From a virus, in the IMG/VR virus record IMGVR_UViG_3300044858_004443, positions 1 to 52,184 of that record: DNA of 52,184 nucleotides, one strand, 5' to 3'. This document shows, piece after piece, positions 32,924 through 42,068 of this stretch. The notes under the pieces were generated by a model. It did not search any database. It worked only from the letters and a program-made list of their open reading frames with translations, and was not told the DNA's origin. Numbering within the stretch: position 1 is the stretch's first letter; every line of letters begins with the position of its first letter. The translations under genes were made by a program, and so were the position numbers.

Positions 32924-34137
32924 TGAACTATGAGGTTAGGTTGCTTAACGCAATCATTGACTCTAAAGACTATGTATCTGCTGTAAATGGCGGTGTTGAG
33001 AATGTATTCTTAGAGCATAGAGACATATGGAATTTTGTTGTAAATCATTACGAGGACCACAAGAGAGTTCCATCAAAAGAGACTGTGAAGCAACACCATC
33101 CGGACTTTGAATTTATTTCTACACCGGAACCGATTGCTTATTACATTGATGAAGCAAAGAAAGAATCGCTTGCTTATCAAACAAGAAGTATTGTATCTAA
33201 GGCTCACACTTTAATTGGTGACGCTGGTGCTAGACAGGCGCTGTCATTTTTGATGGAGGAGACTTCTAAGCTTTATAAGTTCTCTAGTAATTTAAAAGAT
33301 ACCGATTTAGTTGGTGAGTGGAAAGATCGTGCTGACGATCTCAAAGAGAGGTCCAAAAATAAAAAAGATATACAAGGCATACCGTCAGGTATTAATGTAA
33401 TTGATAAAGTATTTGGCGGATGGCAACCGGGGGATTTTATTGTCCTTCTTGGCTGGACAGGTGTTGGTAAATCATTTATTGCAAGATTGTTTGCAGTTAA
33501 TGCTTGGAAGGCTGGTTATAGACCGCTCATCATTTCACTAGAAATGAATAAGCAGCAAGAAGGGCAAAGACTTGATACGTTGCTTAATAACGGTGAAGGG
33601 CATTTTACCAACACCGACTTGGTTAAAGCAAATCCAGAAATTCTTGAAACTTATGAAAAATGGGCTGAGGTAACTTTCACCGGTAAACATGCTATACATC
33701 TTGTTACATCAGAAGGTCTTGAAACTGCAGATCAAAACATGGTGCAGGCAAAGATTGACCAATATCATCCAGACATTGTGATTCTTGATTATCATGGCTT
33801 ATTTGATGATGCATCAGGTTCTAAAACAGAAACAGAAAAGGCTAAGAATCTTTCTAAAGCTTTTAAAAGAATAGCTGTTAAGAATGGTGTTCCTATAATA
33901 GATGTTGCAGCAGTAACAATGGCTGATGGTCATTCGGAAAGACCACCGGAGCTTGAGGAAGTCGCTTGGAGTAAGCAATTGGCATATGATGCTGATTTGG
34001 TGCTGGCTATACATCGAGAGATGTCGTCAGACTTATTTCAAGTGGTGTCTAGGAAAGTAAGGCGAGCTTCACACTTCGGCTTCTATCTTAGATGGAATTT
34101 AGAAACAGGTAAATGGTCAGAGGAGTGGGATATTTAA
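32923..34137 (+). CDS. dnaB: Replicative DNA helicase (DnaB-type)
   Basis: The 404-residue protein has a short N-terminal helical domain (LNAIIDSKDYVSAVNGGVEN) and a RecA-type ATPase domain. Walker A is GWTGVGKS at residues 177-184. Walker B is DIVILDYHGLFDD. Motif IPSGINVIDKVFGGWQPGDF precedes the P-loop as in DnaB and gp41 helicases, and AVTMADGHSERPP lies where the DnaB hexamer motif H3/H4 is found. It is expected to unwind the fork 5' to 3' together with the primase two genes downstream. Confidence 0.88.
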   Translation: MNYEVRLLNAIIDSKDYVSAVNGGVENVFLEHRDIWNFVVNHYEDHKRVPSKETVKQHHPDFEFISTPEPIAYYIDEAKKESLAYQTRSIVSKAHTLIGDAGARQALSFLMEETSKLYKFSSNLKDTDLVGEWKDRADDLKERSKNKKDIQGIPSGINVIDKVFGGWQPGDFIVLLGWTGVGKSFIARLFAVNAWKAGYRPLIISLEMNKQQEGQRLDTLLNNGEGHFTNTDLVKANPEILETYEKWAEVTFTGKHAIHLVTSEGLETADQNMVQAKIDQYHPDIVILDYHGLFDDASGSKTETEKAKNLSKAFKRIAVKNGVPIIDVAAVTMADGHSERPPELEEVAWSKQLAYDADLVLAIHREMSSDLFQVVSRKVRRASHFGFYLRWNLETGKWSEEWDI

Positions 34138-34319
34138 TGAGTAAAAAAATAAACAAAGTTATCGTTTCCGGCGAGGTCGTAGACATTGAAACACTGTCTA
34201 GATTGAGACCTTGGATGGAAGATGAGGCAAAAAAGAAAAAAGGGAAGTTTGGAAAGACTAGTTTAATGACGGATTATGATGCGAAGCGTGATGTCTACAA
34301 ATTCAAAATTTACGTCTAA
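34137..34319 (+). CDS. Small basic protein between helicase and primase
   Basis: ATG 34137 (TAATG junction with the helicase stop) gives 60 residues; the longer frame from 34113 lies inside the helicase. The product is Lys-rich (WMEDEAKKKKGKFGKT) and ends in a beta strand (YKFKIYV). It overlaps the primase start by about 44 nt. It may bridge helicase and primase or bind DNA; no family was recognised. Confidence 0.5.
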   Translation: MSKKINKVIVSGEVVDIETLSRLRPWMEDEAKKKKGKFGKTSLMTDYDAKRDVYKFKIYV

Positions 34320-35217
34320 ACAATTAGAGGAAGAGATATACGATCTATTTGCCAAATACTCAGTTCCTGTTCAGGCTGTTAATGGTCAAGAGTTAAACGT
34401 ATTTTGCCCTTTCCACAAAAATGTTCATAGTGCGGCTATGTATATAAATACCAAGACAGGATTGTGGCAATGCTTTAATCCTTCATGTGGGAAGAAGGGT
34501 AATTTTAGACAATTATACTTTCATCTTACAGGTAAGTCGTATGGCAAAGATTTTGCATTAGACAAGGTGTCTATTGAAAAACAATTGAATAGCTACAAAT
34601 ATGTAAAAGAAAATGTTGACGAGCTTGTGCTTGATAATATTTTAATTAACTATGATAATCAAGAAGATGTTGCAAAAATATCAACACTTGTTGAGCGTGG
34701 ATTGTCATTGCAAACACTTCAGTATTTTGAAGTTGGTTTCTCAAATGAGAAGAATAGAGTTGTGATACCAGTCAGAGCCCAAAATTATAAATTGACAGGC
34801 TTTATAGGTAGAGCTATTGAATCACATCAGGAACCAAGATATTTGTATAATAAAGGATTTAAAAGAGCGGATAATTTGTTTAATGTACAAAATGCAAAAC
34901 AACACCCAACATGTATAATTGTTGAAGGTAGTGTGGATTGTATGTTTGTACATCAAGCTGGTTTTCCAAATGTTATTGCTACGCTCGGCGCTGCTATTTC
35001 AGAAAAACAAGTCAAGATGATCAGAAAGTTCTTTGATAATATAATTATATTTTCTGATAACGATGACGCTGGAATCGCAATGCGGCGTGGTATTATAGAG
35101 ATGTGTCGAGGGAAAAATCTCTCGTTCGCAAGCATTCCTTCTGGATTGAAAGATCCAGGTGAAATGAGTAGTAATGAAATACAGCAAGCAATAAACAACA
35201 AAAATCAAATTATATAG
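34276..35217 (+). CDS. DnaG-type primase (CHC2 zinc finger and Toprim)
   Basis: The N-terminus has the primase zinc finger, FCPFHKN and WQCFNPSCGKKG, with C-H-C-C ligands. The Toprim core follows: IVEGSVDC (E217) and FSDNDDAG (D261, D263). ATLGAAIS lies between, as in DnaG. At 313 residues it is about half of bacterial DnaG and lacks its C-terminal helicase-binding domain, as in many phage primases. Starts at ATG 34276, 34279 or 34291 are possible; none has a strong ribosome site, so coupling to the overlapping gene is likely. Confidence 0.85.
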   Translation: MMRSVMSTNSKFTSKQLEEEIYDLFAKYSVPVQAVNGQELNVFCPFHKNVHSAAMYINTKTGLWQCFNPSCGKKGNFRQLYFHLTGKSYGKDFALDKVSIEKQLNSYKYVKENVDELVLDNILINYDNQEDVAKISTLVERGLSLQTLQYFEVGFSNEKNRVVIPVRAQNYKLTGFIGRAIESHQEPRYLYNKGFKRADNLFNVQNAKQHPTCIIVEGSVDCMFVHQAGFPNVIATLGAAISEKQVKMIRKFFDNIIIFSDNDDAGIAMRRGIIEMCRGKNLSFASIPSGLKDPGEMSSNEIQQAINNKNQII

Positions 35218-35225
35218 GAGAAAAT

Positions 35226-35867
35226 ATGACATTTACATCAGTTAAAACATTAAAAGACCTTGAAAAGGCAGTAACACCAACAGGTGGAAAGAACGGTCCA
35301 AAACGGTTCTTCACTGTTCAAGCAGGGCAGTCATTCCGTATCAGATTCAGACAAGAGCTGACGGAAGACTCAAAAAACTATTCAGAAGATACTGGTACAG
35401 GAATTACTGTTCCGGTAGTGACTTCACCAATCAATTGGAAGTGGAGAGTCGCTTCAACATCTTCGTTACAAGAATTCAATTACAGATGCTGGGCTAGTGA
35501 GCAGGCTGTGGTTGATAAGGCTTGGAGACCAAAGCCGCATCTGTTGATCAATATTGCAGTTGAGACAGAGCCAGGTGTTTGGGAGCCAAGGGTGCTCGAT
35601 ACAACTTTTAATCAGCGTCATGTTGGTTTAACACTTATCGAGTATGCCAAGGAATTTAGCACTGTTACCGATAGGTATTACAAGTATTCACGCACAGGTT
35701 CTACTGCTGCCGATACAAACTACTCACTTATCCCGCTGGATGTATCTCCAGAGCCAAAGGCGATTACAGATTTGCCAATGCATCAATTGGACAATGTGTA
35801 TATGAAGTTGCCATATGAAAAGCAACAAGTGTTCTTAACTACCGGTGAACTAAAAGATAATTGGTAA
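35226..35867 (+). CDS. Probable single-stranded DNA-binding protein
   Basis: The 213-residue protein has an excellent AGGAG site, and many of its codons match those of the strongly expressed tail tube gene, suggesting abundance. It contains FFTVQAGQSFRIRFRQELTE, a beta-barrel-like strand pair, and PVVTSPINWKWRVASTSS, with aromatic and basic residues suited to ssDNA. The acidic tail usual in SSB proteins is absent; it ends GELKDNW. It sits between primase and polymerase where phages encode SSB or gp32-like proteins. The call rests on place and composition. Confidence 0.55.
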   Translation: MTFTSVKTLKDLEKAVTPTGGKNGPKRFFTVQAGQSFRIRFRQELTEDSKNYSEDTGTGITVPVVTSPINWKWRVASTSSLQEFNYRCWASEQAVVDKAWRPKPHLLINIAVETEPGVWEPRVLDTTFNQRHVGLTLIEYAKEFSTVTDRYYKYSRTGSTAADTNYSLIPLDVSPEPKAITDLPMHQLDNVYMKLPYEKQQVFLTTGELKDNW

Positions 35868-35874
35868 GAATAAG

Positions 35875-35945
35875 TGGGGGGTAGCTTAAGCAAAGCGCTA
35901 GTTATCCATAAATTAGAGATGGTGGTGCAAATCCATCCTCCCCAG
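35875..35945 (+). tRNA. tRNA-like cloverleaf, probable tRNA-Trp (CCA anticodon), reduced D-loop
   Basis: A 7-bp acceptor (TGGGGGG with CTCCCCA) is followed by T8-A9, a D-stem GCTT/AAGC with a 5-nt loop, an anticodon arm with stem CTAGTT/AATTAG (one G-T pair) and loop ATCCATA, a 5-nt variable loop, and a T-stem GGTGG/CCATC with loop TGCAAAT. U33 precedes CCA, which reads the Trp codon; the discriminator G matches bacterial tRNA-Trp. Oddities are the missing GG in the D-loop, G in place of T55, T in place of a purine at 37, and no encoded CCA end. It could be a decaying tRNA or a structured regulatory RNA. Confidence 0.6.
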
Positions 35946-35958
35946 CAAAAGAGGTAAA

Positions 35959-36510
35959 ATGAAAAAAATAAATGAATCTATTGTATTAGATTTAGACGGT
36001 GTAATAGCAAATATTGATGCCTCAATGTATCAGTTGCTTAATAGTCGTGGTGTGCCAATTGAAGAAATGGAATATGGCAAATGGTTGATATCTAATACTA
36101 ATGATAAAAAAGCATTGGAGATATTTAATGATCCATTGTTTTGGGCAAATATGAAACCATATGAAGATGCTTGGTATCAAGTAAATCACTGGTTTAGTAT
36201 TGGGTACAATATTTATATTGTTACAGCAAGAAAACAAGTGAATGCAGTTGAGCAAACTTTACCTTGGTTGGAAAAATGGAATATCAATTCGCAAGTTCCA
36301 CTTTTCTCTAATTTTGAAGAGAAAATTAACATTATAAAAAATATTAATCCAATTTTTGTCGTAGAAGATAATCCGGCAGAAATAGCAGTGCTTCAGTCAG
36401 CAGGGATTAAATGTTATCTCAGAAAACAGTGGTATAACCAGGAATTCTGGGGGAAATACGATACAATAGACACCTTATACGATATTGAGCCGCTACCAAC
36501 ACAGGAGTAA
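35959..36510 (+). CDS. HAD-type 5'(3')-deoxyribonucleotidase-like phosphatase
   Basis: The 183-residue protein has the HAD motif I LDLDGVIA at residues 10-17, motif II-like TARKQ after IYIV, and motif IV-like FVVEDNPAEI, with two Asp residues in place for Mg. Phage enzymes of this kind remove phosphate from deoxynucleotides and tune the pools, fitting the MazG gene at 42058. GAGG lies 6 nt upstream of the ATG. It follows the tRNA-like element directly. Polynucleotide 3'-phosphatase activity is an alternative. Confidence 0.7.
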   Translation: MKKINESIVLDLDGVIANIDASMYQLLNSRGVPIEEMEYGKWLISNTNDKKALEIFNDPLFWANMKPYEDAWYQVNHWFSIGYNIYIVTARKQVNAVEQTLPWLEKWNINSQVPLFSNFEEKINIIKNINPIFVVEDNPAEIAVLQSAGIKCYLRKQWYNQEFWGKYDTIDTLYDIEPLPTQE

Positions 36511-36512
36511 AA

Positions 36513-39500
36513 GTGACAGATTTTGTCCACCTTCACTGCCATTCTGAATACTCATTGCTTGATGGGATGTCAACGCCAGATGAGATCGCCAAGATAACAA
36601 GCATAAATGGTCAAATTGCAGCAGCTATAACTGATCACGGCACAATGGGCGGTGTTTTAAAGTTTCAAGATTCCTGCAGTAAGCACAATGTCAAGCCATT
36701 ATTTGGCATTGAGGCATACTTTGTTCCATCGGTGCCGCAAGACTCAGAAGACACCAGCGAAAGATTCCATTTAATTCTTCTTGCTAAAAACAATGAGGGC
36801 TTGAAGAAGCTTTTTAAGATTAATGAAAAGGCTTGGGTCAAAAACTTTTATTATAAACCAAGAATAGACTTTGACCTTCTTGAGCAATTAGTTGATAATG
36901 ATGTCATCGCACTTTCCGGTTGTATGGCTAGTGCGATATCTAAATCAATAATGGCGGGTGATACAAATAGAGCCCAAGAATTATCAGAACGCTTTATTAA
37001 GATCTTTAAAGATGATTTCTATTATGAGGTTCAAGCTTGGAACCCAAAGGAATTAAATGATGGTCTTATAAGCCTTGCCCAAACATATGGGCGCAAGGTA
37101 GTAGCAACAGCAGATTGCCACTTCCCTTCTCGTAAAGATAAGGGGTGTGAAGAAATACTTCTAATGATCTCCCAATACCCAAGCCTTGGGGCAGCAGACC
37201 AAAGACACGCCAAAGAACATGCCGACTGTTTACATAATCCCAGCCTTGACATGGTGGCGAAAATCAACAATATGTATCCTAACAGGTCATTGCGCTTTGA
37301 TGAAATCAATCCATACTTGGCAGATGCAACAGAAGTGGCATCGTGGTTTAAAGATGCCGGTTATGACAGAACAGATATTCTGGAAAATACCGTTGAAGTA
37401 GCGGAAAAGTGTACGGCAAAACTGGAGAAGAGAAAGAATCTGTTGCCCAAGTATATGAAGTCGCTCAACTCTGATGATTATCTGAAAGAGATGGCGGAAT
37501 TTCGGCTCAAGGAATTGAATCTTGGAGATGAATATAAGGCTCGTCTGTATGAAGAATTGGCAATTATTCAACAGCTCGGCTTTGCGGATTATTTCTTGAT
37601 TGTATGGGACTTGGTAAAATGGGCGGATACAAATGGCATCGGGCGAGGCACCGGGCGAGGCTCTGTGGGTGGAAGTTTGCTGGCGTATCTGCTTGATATT
37701 ACAAAGGTGGACCCGCTTCAATACAAGCTGTTGTTTTCACGGTTTATCAATCCCGAAAGAAACGACTATCCCGACATTGACCTGGACTTTGAAGATAAAC
37801 GCAGAGATGAAGTGAAAAATTATCTTGCCACACGCTGGGGTGAAGATAAAGTAGCGGCGATTTCGATTTATGGTACATTTAAGCCAAAGAGTGCGGTGAA
37901 AGATGTTGCCCGAATTTTGCAGGTACCATATGCAGAGATCAATAATATCACTCCATACTTTGAAACAATTGATGAATTAAAGAGTACAGAAAAGGGCAAG
38001 ATATTTGTTCGCAAATACCCCGATGTGCCGATATTGGCAGAACGCCTACAAGAGCGTGTACGAACCGCAGGGGTACATGCTGCAGGAATGGTCGTATCTT
38101 CGGTTCCGCTAACAGAAGTCTGTCCGGTGGAATCCAGAAAGGACTCACAGGGTGGAGAAAGAAGCGCAGTTACAGCGTTTGCAATGGAGGATGCAGAAGC
38201 CGTTGGGCTTATAAAAATAGACGTTTTGGGTCTCAAGACCGTATCTGTCATTAAAGACGCTTTAGAAATGATTAGAAAGCGCTATGGCAAGGATGTGGAG
38301 GCTCTTTCACTGGGGTTGGATGACCACAAGGTGTACGAGAACTTTAATAATATCAACACAGTGGGCATCTTCCAAACAGACGCTGCAGCATACCGCAATC
38401 TTATTGAAAGAATGGGTATTGATAACTTTAACGATCTTGTGGTATCAAACGCTCTAGTAAGACCGGGAGCTTTGTTGTCACAAGGACAGAGATATATTGA
38501 CTGCAAAAAGGGTGAATCAAATCCAAAGTATGCCCATGAGGTGGTTCAGTCGATCTTAGAAGAGACATATGGCACAGTTATTTTCCAAGAGCAATTGATG
38601 CAAATGGCGGTGCTGTTGGCTGATTTCACATGGTCTGAAGCTGACTCTTTGCGCAAGATTATCGGTAAAAAGCGTGATGTTGCCGAATTTGATAAGTTTA
38701 AAGACAAGTTTATTAATAATAAATATCTTACTGAGGCGCAATCCGAAAAGATTTGGTCAGAATTTGAACTTTCAGCGTTGTATATGTTTAATAAATCCCA
38801 CGCTGTTGCTTACTCACTTATGTCTTATCAAACAATGTGGTTAAAAGTTAATTATCCACTTGAGTTTATGTGGGCTCTGCTGTATAACGAGTCTGCAACA
38901 GACAAGATTACAGCCTATCTAATGGAAGCTCAGAGGTTAGGGCTTAAAATCTATCCACCAGATATCAATAAGTCGCAAGAGTTCTTCTCGATGTCGCTTC
39001 CTGGTGAGGATGAAGGTATTAGATTTGGTCTTACCAATGTTACCGGTTGTGGTGCAAGTGCAATAAATGAAATATTTGGGAAGAGACCATTTAATTCTTT
39101 TGAAGAATTCAATAATAAGTGCTCTAAGAGTGCAGTTAAGGCTCCGTTGAGGGAGAACTTAGACAAAGTTGGTGCATTTGAGTCAATCGGTCATATTTCT
39201 CAGTTTGACCATCCAAGGTACTATCTACCAATTCTTGGTTTCCCAATTAAAGCAAGTGAATTCAAGACAGAAATAGATGAATTTGTAGAAAATGCTGCCG
39301 ATTTTCATGAGACAGCATCGAGTCTAACTCTCATTAAAGCCGTAGTTAGATCCACAAAGAAAGCACAGAATTATTTGCGTGTAGAGTTTGAAGATCACTC
39401 CGGCTCTTGTACCGTTTTTGGTGAGAGAAATACTGAATTGGCACAACGTGATTACGTTTATGCGCTCATTGGTGATAGAACGCTTCATGCATATTGCGAT

Positions 39501-39938
39501 GTTTATCAAGCGCAAGATTCAAAGCTCTACAACATTATGATGATGAAGAAATTAGGAACAGATCATAAATACTCATGGGTTTACAAGCATGATATTGGAT
39601 TTATAAGTGATCCAAAGACAATGATGTATGTCTTCAACATTAGAAGTTTTAAAACATCAACAGGTAAAGAAATGGCAAGCGTTTACTGCTGGGATGGGAA
39701 GCAATTCTTTAAAGTAGTTATATTCTCTGCAGTGTATAAGAAAGTAAAAAATCTTCTCAAAGAGGGTGAATGGTATGCAGCAAGACTATCAAGGATTGAA
39801 GATAAGGAAACTCTTAATCGACTTGACTCTTTCAAGCTTGATTCCGCTGATAAACTAATTACTATGGAAGATTACATCACTAGAAAACAAATAAAAGAGC
39901 TACAAAATGAAGTTAACTATATACATTCCGACATATAG
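36513..39938 (+). CDS. dnaE: DNA polymerase III alpha subunit (DnaE-type)
   Basis: At 1141 residues this is close to the ~1160 of bacterial DnaE. The N-terminal PHP domain (residues 1-~270) begins VHLHCHSEYSLLDG and keeps its metal-binding histidines. The palm contains GRGTGRGSVGGSLLAY and PDIDLDFEDKRR, in which D421, D423 and D425 include the catalytic pair. VRTAGVHAAGMVVS and NKSHAVAYSLMSYQ are conserved fingers motifs. A C-terminal OB-type region follows (TLIKAVVRSTKKAQNY). GTG 36513 has an AGGAG site. With helicase, primase and SSB-like protein it makes a near-complete phage replisome; no clamp is seen. Confidence 0.95.
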   Translation: MTDFVHLHCHSEYSLLDGMSTPDEIAKITSINGQIAAAITDHGTMGGVLKFQDSCSKHNVKPLFGIEAYFVPSVPQDSEDTSERFHLILLAKNNEGLKKLFKINEKAWVKNFYYKPRIDFDLLEQLVDNDVIALSGCMASAISKSIMAGDTNRAQELSERFIKIFKDDFYYEVQAWNPKELNDGLISLAQTYGRKVVATADCHFPSRKDKGCEEILLMISQYPSLGAADQRHAKEHADCLHNPSLDMVAKINNMYPNRSLRFDEINPYLADATEVASWFKDAGYDRTDILENTVEVAEKCTAKLEKRKNLLPKYMKSLNSDDYLKEMAEFRLKELNLGDEYKARLYEELAIIQQLGFADYFLIVWDLVKWADTNGIGRGTGRGSVGGSLLAYLLDITKVDPLQYKLLFSRFINPERNDYPDIDLDFEDKRRDEVKNYLATRWGEDKVAAISIYGTFKPKSAVKDVARILQVPYAEINNITPYFETIDELKSTEKGKIFVRKYPDVPILAERLQERVRTAGVHAAGMVVSSVPLTEVCPVESRKDSQGGERSAVTAFAMEDAEAVGLIKIDVLGLKTVSVIKDALEMIRKRYGKDVEALSLGLDDHKVYENFNNINTVGIFQTDAAAYRNLIERMGIDNFNDLVVSNALVRPGALLSQGQRYIDCKKGESNPKYAHEVVQSILEETYGTVIFQEQLMQMAVLLADFTWSEADSLRKIIGKKRDVAEFDKFKDKFINNKYLTEAQSEKIWSEFELSALYMFNKSHAVAYSLMSYQTMWLKVNYPLEFMWALLYNESATDKITAYLMEAQRLGLKIYPPDINKSQEFFSMSLPGEDEGIRFGLTNVTGCGASAINEIFGKRPFNSFEEFNNKCSKSAVKAPLRENLDKVGAFESIGHISQFDHPRYYLPILGFPIKASEFKTEIDEFVENAADFHETASSLTLIKAVVRSTKKAQNYLRVEFEDHSGSCTVFGERNTELAQRDYVYALIGDRTLHAYCDVYQAQDSKLYNIMMMKKLGTDHKYSWVYKHDIGFISDPKTMMYVFNIRSFKTSTGKEMASVYCWDGKQFFKVVIFSAVYKKVKNLLKEGEWYAARLSRIEDKETLNRLDSFKLDSADKLITMEDYITRKQIKELQNEVNYIHSDI

Positions 39939-40629
39939 AAGAGAATCACTTGATGCTTGCTTAAACAGCATTACATCACAATATAATGACCATGTTGAGA
40001 TTATTGTTTCTGACAATGATCAAGACGGATTTGCAAAAAATATAGTTTATAAATATGAAAAATATATATCTGAATATTCAATTAGAAAGCAAAATATTGG
40101 CTGCGATGGGAATTGTTTATATGGAATCACAGCCGGTGATGGAGAATATGTATGGGTTATTGGAGATGATGATGTTATCCTACCTGGGGCTTTGGATACT
40201 ATTTTATCAATGCTTGATGGAACAGATCGTATAATGCAATTTGCACCATATTCTGGTGAAGTAATACCTGCATTTTCTGGCGCAATGTCTGAGTTAATAA
40301 CTAAACTTAATGACAAATCATTTTTAATTGCTGCAACATTAGCAAGTATGAATGTGTGGAGAAGGGATGTTATGGACTTTAGAACAGGAGTAAAACACTT
40401 GGATTCTAGGAATGTGTTAGCTTGGGCTGGTCTTAATTGCAAGACAGTTAGTATTCCAATTTTCCCAACAGTTTTAGTCAATGACACTAATCAGTTTGAA
40501 TTTAGAGCGTTTGATCAAGTTATGTTTGAATATTCAGATGCATTAGCTGATGCTAACGGTGTTGAGAGATTTACTTTTTACAACGCTAATAAATGGAATT
40601 TTGTTAGCGCCTCGTTGGGGGCAAAATGA
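39907..40629 (+). CDS. Glycosyltransferase family 2 (GT-A)
   Basis: The 240-residue enzyme begins LTIYIPTYRRESLDACLNSI, the GT2 nucleotide-sugar start, and has IIVSDND followed by GDGEYVWVIGDDDVILPG, where GDDD is the metal-binding DxD. Length fits a minimal GT-A domain without membrane anchor. It overlaps the polymerase by 32 nt and its stop overlaps the cytidylyltransferase start. The acceptor is unknown; virion protein, host wall polymer or modified DNA are all possible. Confidence 0.82.
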   Translation: MKLTIYIPTYRRESLDACLNSITSQYNDHVEIIVSDNDQDGFAKNIVYKYEKYISEYSIRKQNIGCDGNCLYGITAGDGEYVWVIGDDDVILPGALDTILSMLDGTDRIMQFAPYSGEVIPAFSGAMSELITKLNDKSFLIAATLASMNVWRRDVMDFRTGVKHLDSRNVLAWAGLNCKTVSIPIFPTVLVNDTNQFEFRAFDQVMFEYSDALADANGVERFTFYNANKWNFVSASLGAK

Positions 40630-41138
40630 TTGTCTCTACAGGTGGCACATTTGATCTATTTCATTCCGGTCATTTCACTGGAGATAAGTTCACTGGAGAT
40701 AAGATGGTTGTGTATACAGGTGGTACATTTGATTTATTTCATTTTGGTCATTCAAGATTGTTGGAGAGATGCAAAAAAGCAGTTGGCGATAATGGCTATT
40801 TAGTCGTTTCGGTTAATACAGATGAATTCTGCTCTCAATACAAAGAACCTCCAATTTGCAGTCTAGCTGAAAGAATGGAAGTTGTTTCTTCTTGTAAATG
40901 GGTGGATAAAGTAATTGTAAATTCGGGCGGTGCTGATTCTCGACCTGCTATTATAGAGGCGAAAGCTAATCTTGTAATTGTTGGTTCCGACTGGCAAACT
41001 AAAGATTATTACAAACAAATGGGATTCACTCAAGAATGGCTTGACGAGCATAATATTGGTGTGATGTTTATCCCGTATACAGATGCTATCTCAACAACAA
41101 TTATTAAATCAAGAATACTAAACAGATCATTACAATAA
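40626..41138 (+). CDS. Cytidylyltransferase-like nucleotidyltransferase with duplicated N-terminal motif
   Basis: The family motif GGTFDLFHxGH occurs twice, from residues 6 and 32, because the first 26 residues are an added partial copy. The second ATG (40704) has GGAGA 6 nt upstream and begins the canonical enzyme (VVYTGGTFDLFHFGHSRLLE). The rest matches glycerol-3-phosphate or similar cytidylyltransferases: SVNTDEF, RMEVVSSCKWVD and the ISTTIIKSRI signature. Such enzymes make CDP-alcohols such as CDP-glycerol used for teichoic-acid-like polymers. It lies after a glycosyltransferase, so a joint role in surface or virion decoration is reasonable. Confidence 0.8.
   Translation: MIVSTGGTFDLFHSGHFTGDKFTGDKMVVYTGGTFDLFHFGHSRLLERCKKAVGDNGYLVVSVNTDEFCSQYKEPPICSLAERMEVVSSCKWVDKVIVNSGGADSRPAIIEAKANLVIVGSDWQTKDYYKQMGFTQEWLDEHNIGVMFIPYTDAISTTIIKSRILNRSLQ
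40674..40703 (+). repeat. Perfect 15-bp tandem repeat carrying a ribosome site
   Basis: TTCACTGGAGATAAG occurs twice without change (40674-40688, 40689-40703) directly before the internal ATG 40704. It joins the partial copy of the gene start to the complete one and contains the GGAGA that serves that ATG. Confidence 0.9.
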
Positions 41139-41147
41139 AGGAGAAAT

Positions 41148-42068
41148 ATGTTAATAGTAGATAAAAGAAAAGGAGATCTGATGCCGGTGCATCAGATTAT
41201 TCCAACACCTAGCATTGGATTAAACCGGGCGCTTGGTGGGGGATTAAATACAGGAGCAACTCATTTATTCTGGGGTACTCCATCTGTTGGTAAAACCACA
41301 ATGTGCTTTAGAATTCTTGCCGAAGCTCAGCGCATGGGATATCGACCAGTTATTATTGATTCAGAATCGTCTTATAATGATGAGTATGCAATTAAATGTG
41401 GTATTGATGTTGATGACATTGTTGTTATTCAATCTACAATTGTTGAAGAGATATTGAAAAATATTCATCAATATCTCAACCATCAAGAGGAGAAGCACAT
41501 CTTTCTCTTCGATAGCTTGTCTAACATTATTAAAGAAGAATTCTATGACAAGCCGGAGGGCGGCAAGGCAATGGGCTTGCAGTCAAGATCGCAAGGATTC
41601 CTATTGCAAAAGCTAGTCAATTATTTGCACAAGGAAAGAAATATAATGCTCTTTGTAGCTCATCAAACGGTTGATCTTAGCGGAATGTTTGCAGTTACAA
41701 AAGCAAAGATGGGGAATACTGTTCATCATAATATGCATAATATTGTTAAACTTTTCTTATCAATGTCAAAGAGTGAGATGGAGAGGGACGAGACTAATCT
41801 TATTACCAGCCAACGTGCTACTTGGACAATTGAGAAAACAAAACAGCTTCCAAGTATTGGCACTACTGGTTACTATTATGTTCTCCCCCAGGAAGGTAAA
41901 ATTGATATTAATCGGGAACTCATTGACATTGCCGTTGAGATGAATGTGATTGAAAGAAAAGGCGCATGGTATACTTATGAAGATAGTAAATGGAATGGTC
42001 TTGGTTCAATTGACTTGACTGATAAGCAAAGAAAAGGGATTGAGAAGGTGATTCTAAATGGAGAATGA
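41148..42068 (+). CDS. RecA/UvsX-like recombinase ATPase
   Basis: The 306-residue protein has Walker A GTPSVGKT at residues 43-50 after IPTPSIGLNRALGGGLNTGA, the start of the RecA core. Walker B is HIFLFDSLSN. GLQSRSQGFLLQKLVNYL and MLFVAHQTVDLSG correspond to the RecA loop and switch region. It is shorter than bacterial RecA (~350) and similar to phage UvsX-type proteins. AAAGGAG lies 5 nt before ATG. It should promote strand exchange with the nearby resolvases and Cas4-like nuclease. Confidence 0.85.
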   Translation: MLIVDKRKGDLMPVHQIIPTPSIGLNRALGGGLNTGATHLFWGTPSVGKTTMCFRILAEAQRMGYRPVIIDSESSYNDEYAIKCGIDVDDIVVIQSTIVEEILKNIHQYLNHQEEKHIFLFDSLSNIIKEEFYDKPEGGKAMGLQSRSQGFLLQKLVNYLHKERNIMLFVAHQTVDLSGMFAVTKAKMGNTVHHNMHNIVKLFLSMSKSEMERDETNLITSQRATWTIEKTKQLPSIGTTGYYYVLPQEGKIDINRELIDIAVEMNVIERKGAWYTYEDSKWNGLGSIDLTDKQRKGIEKVILNGE

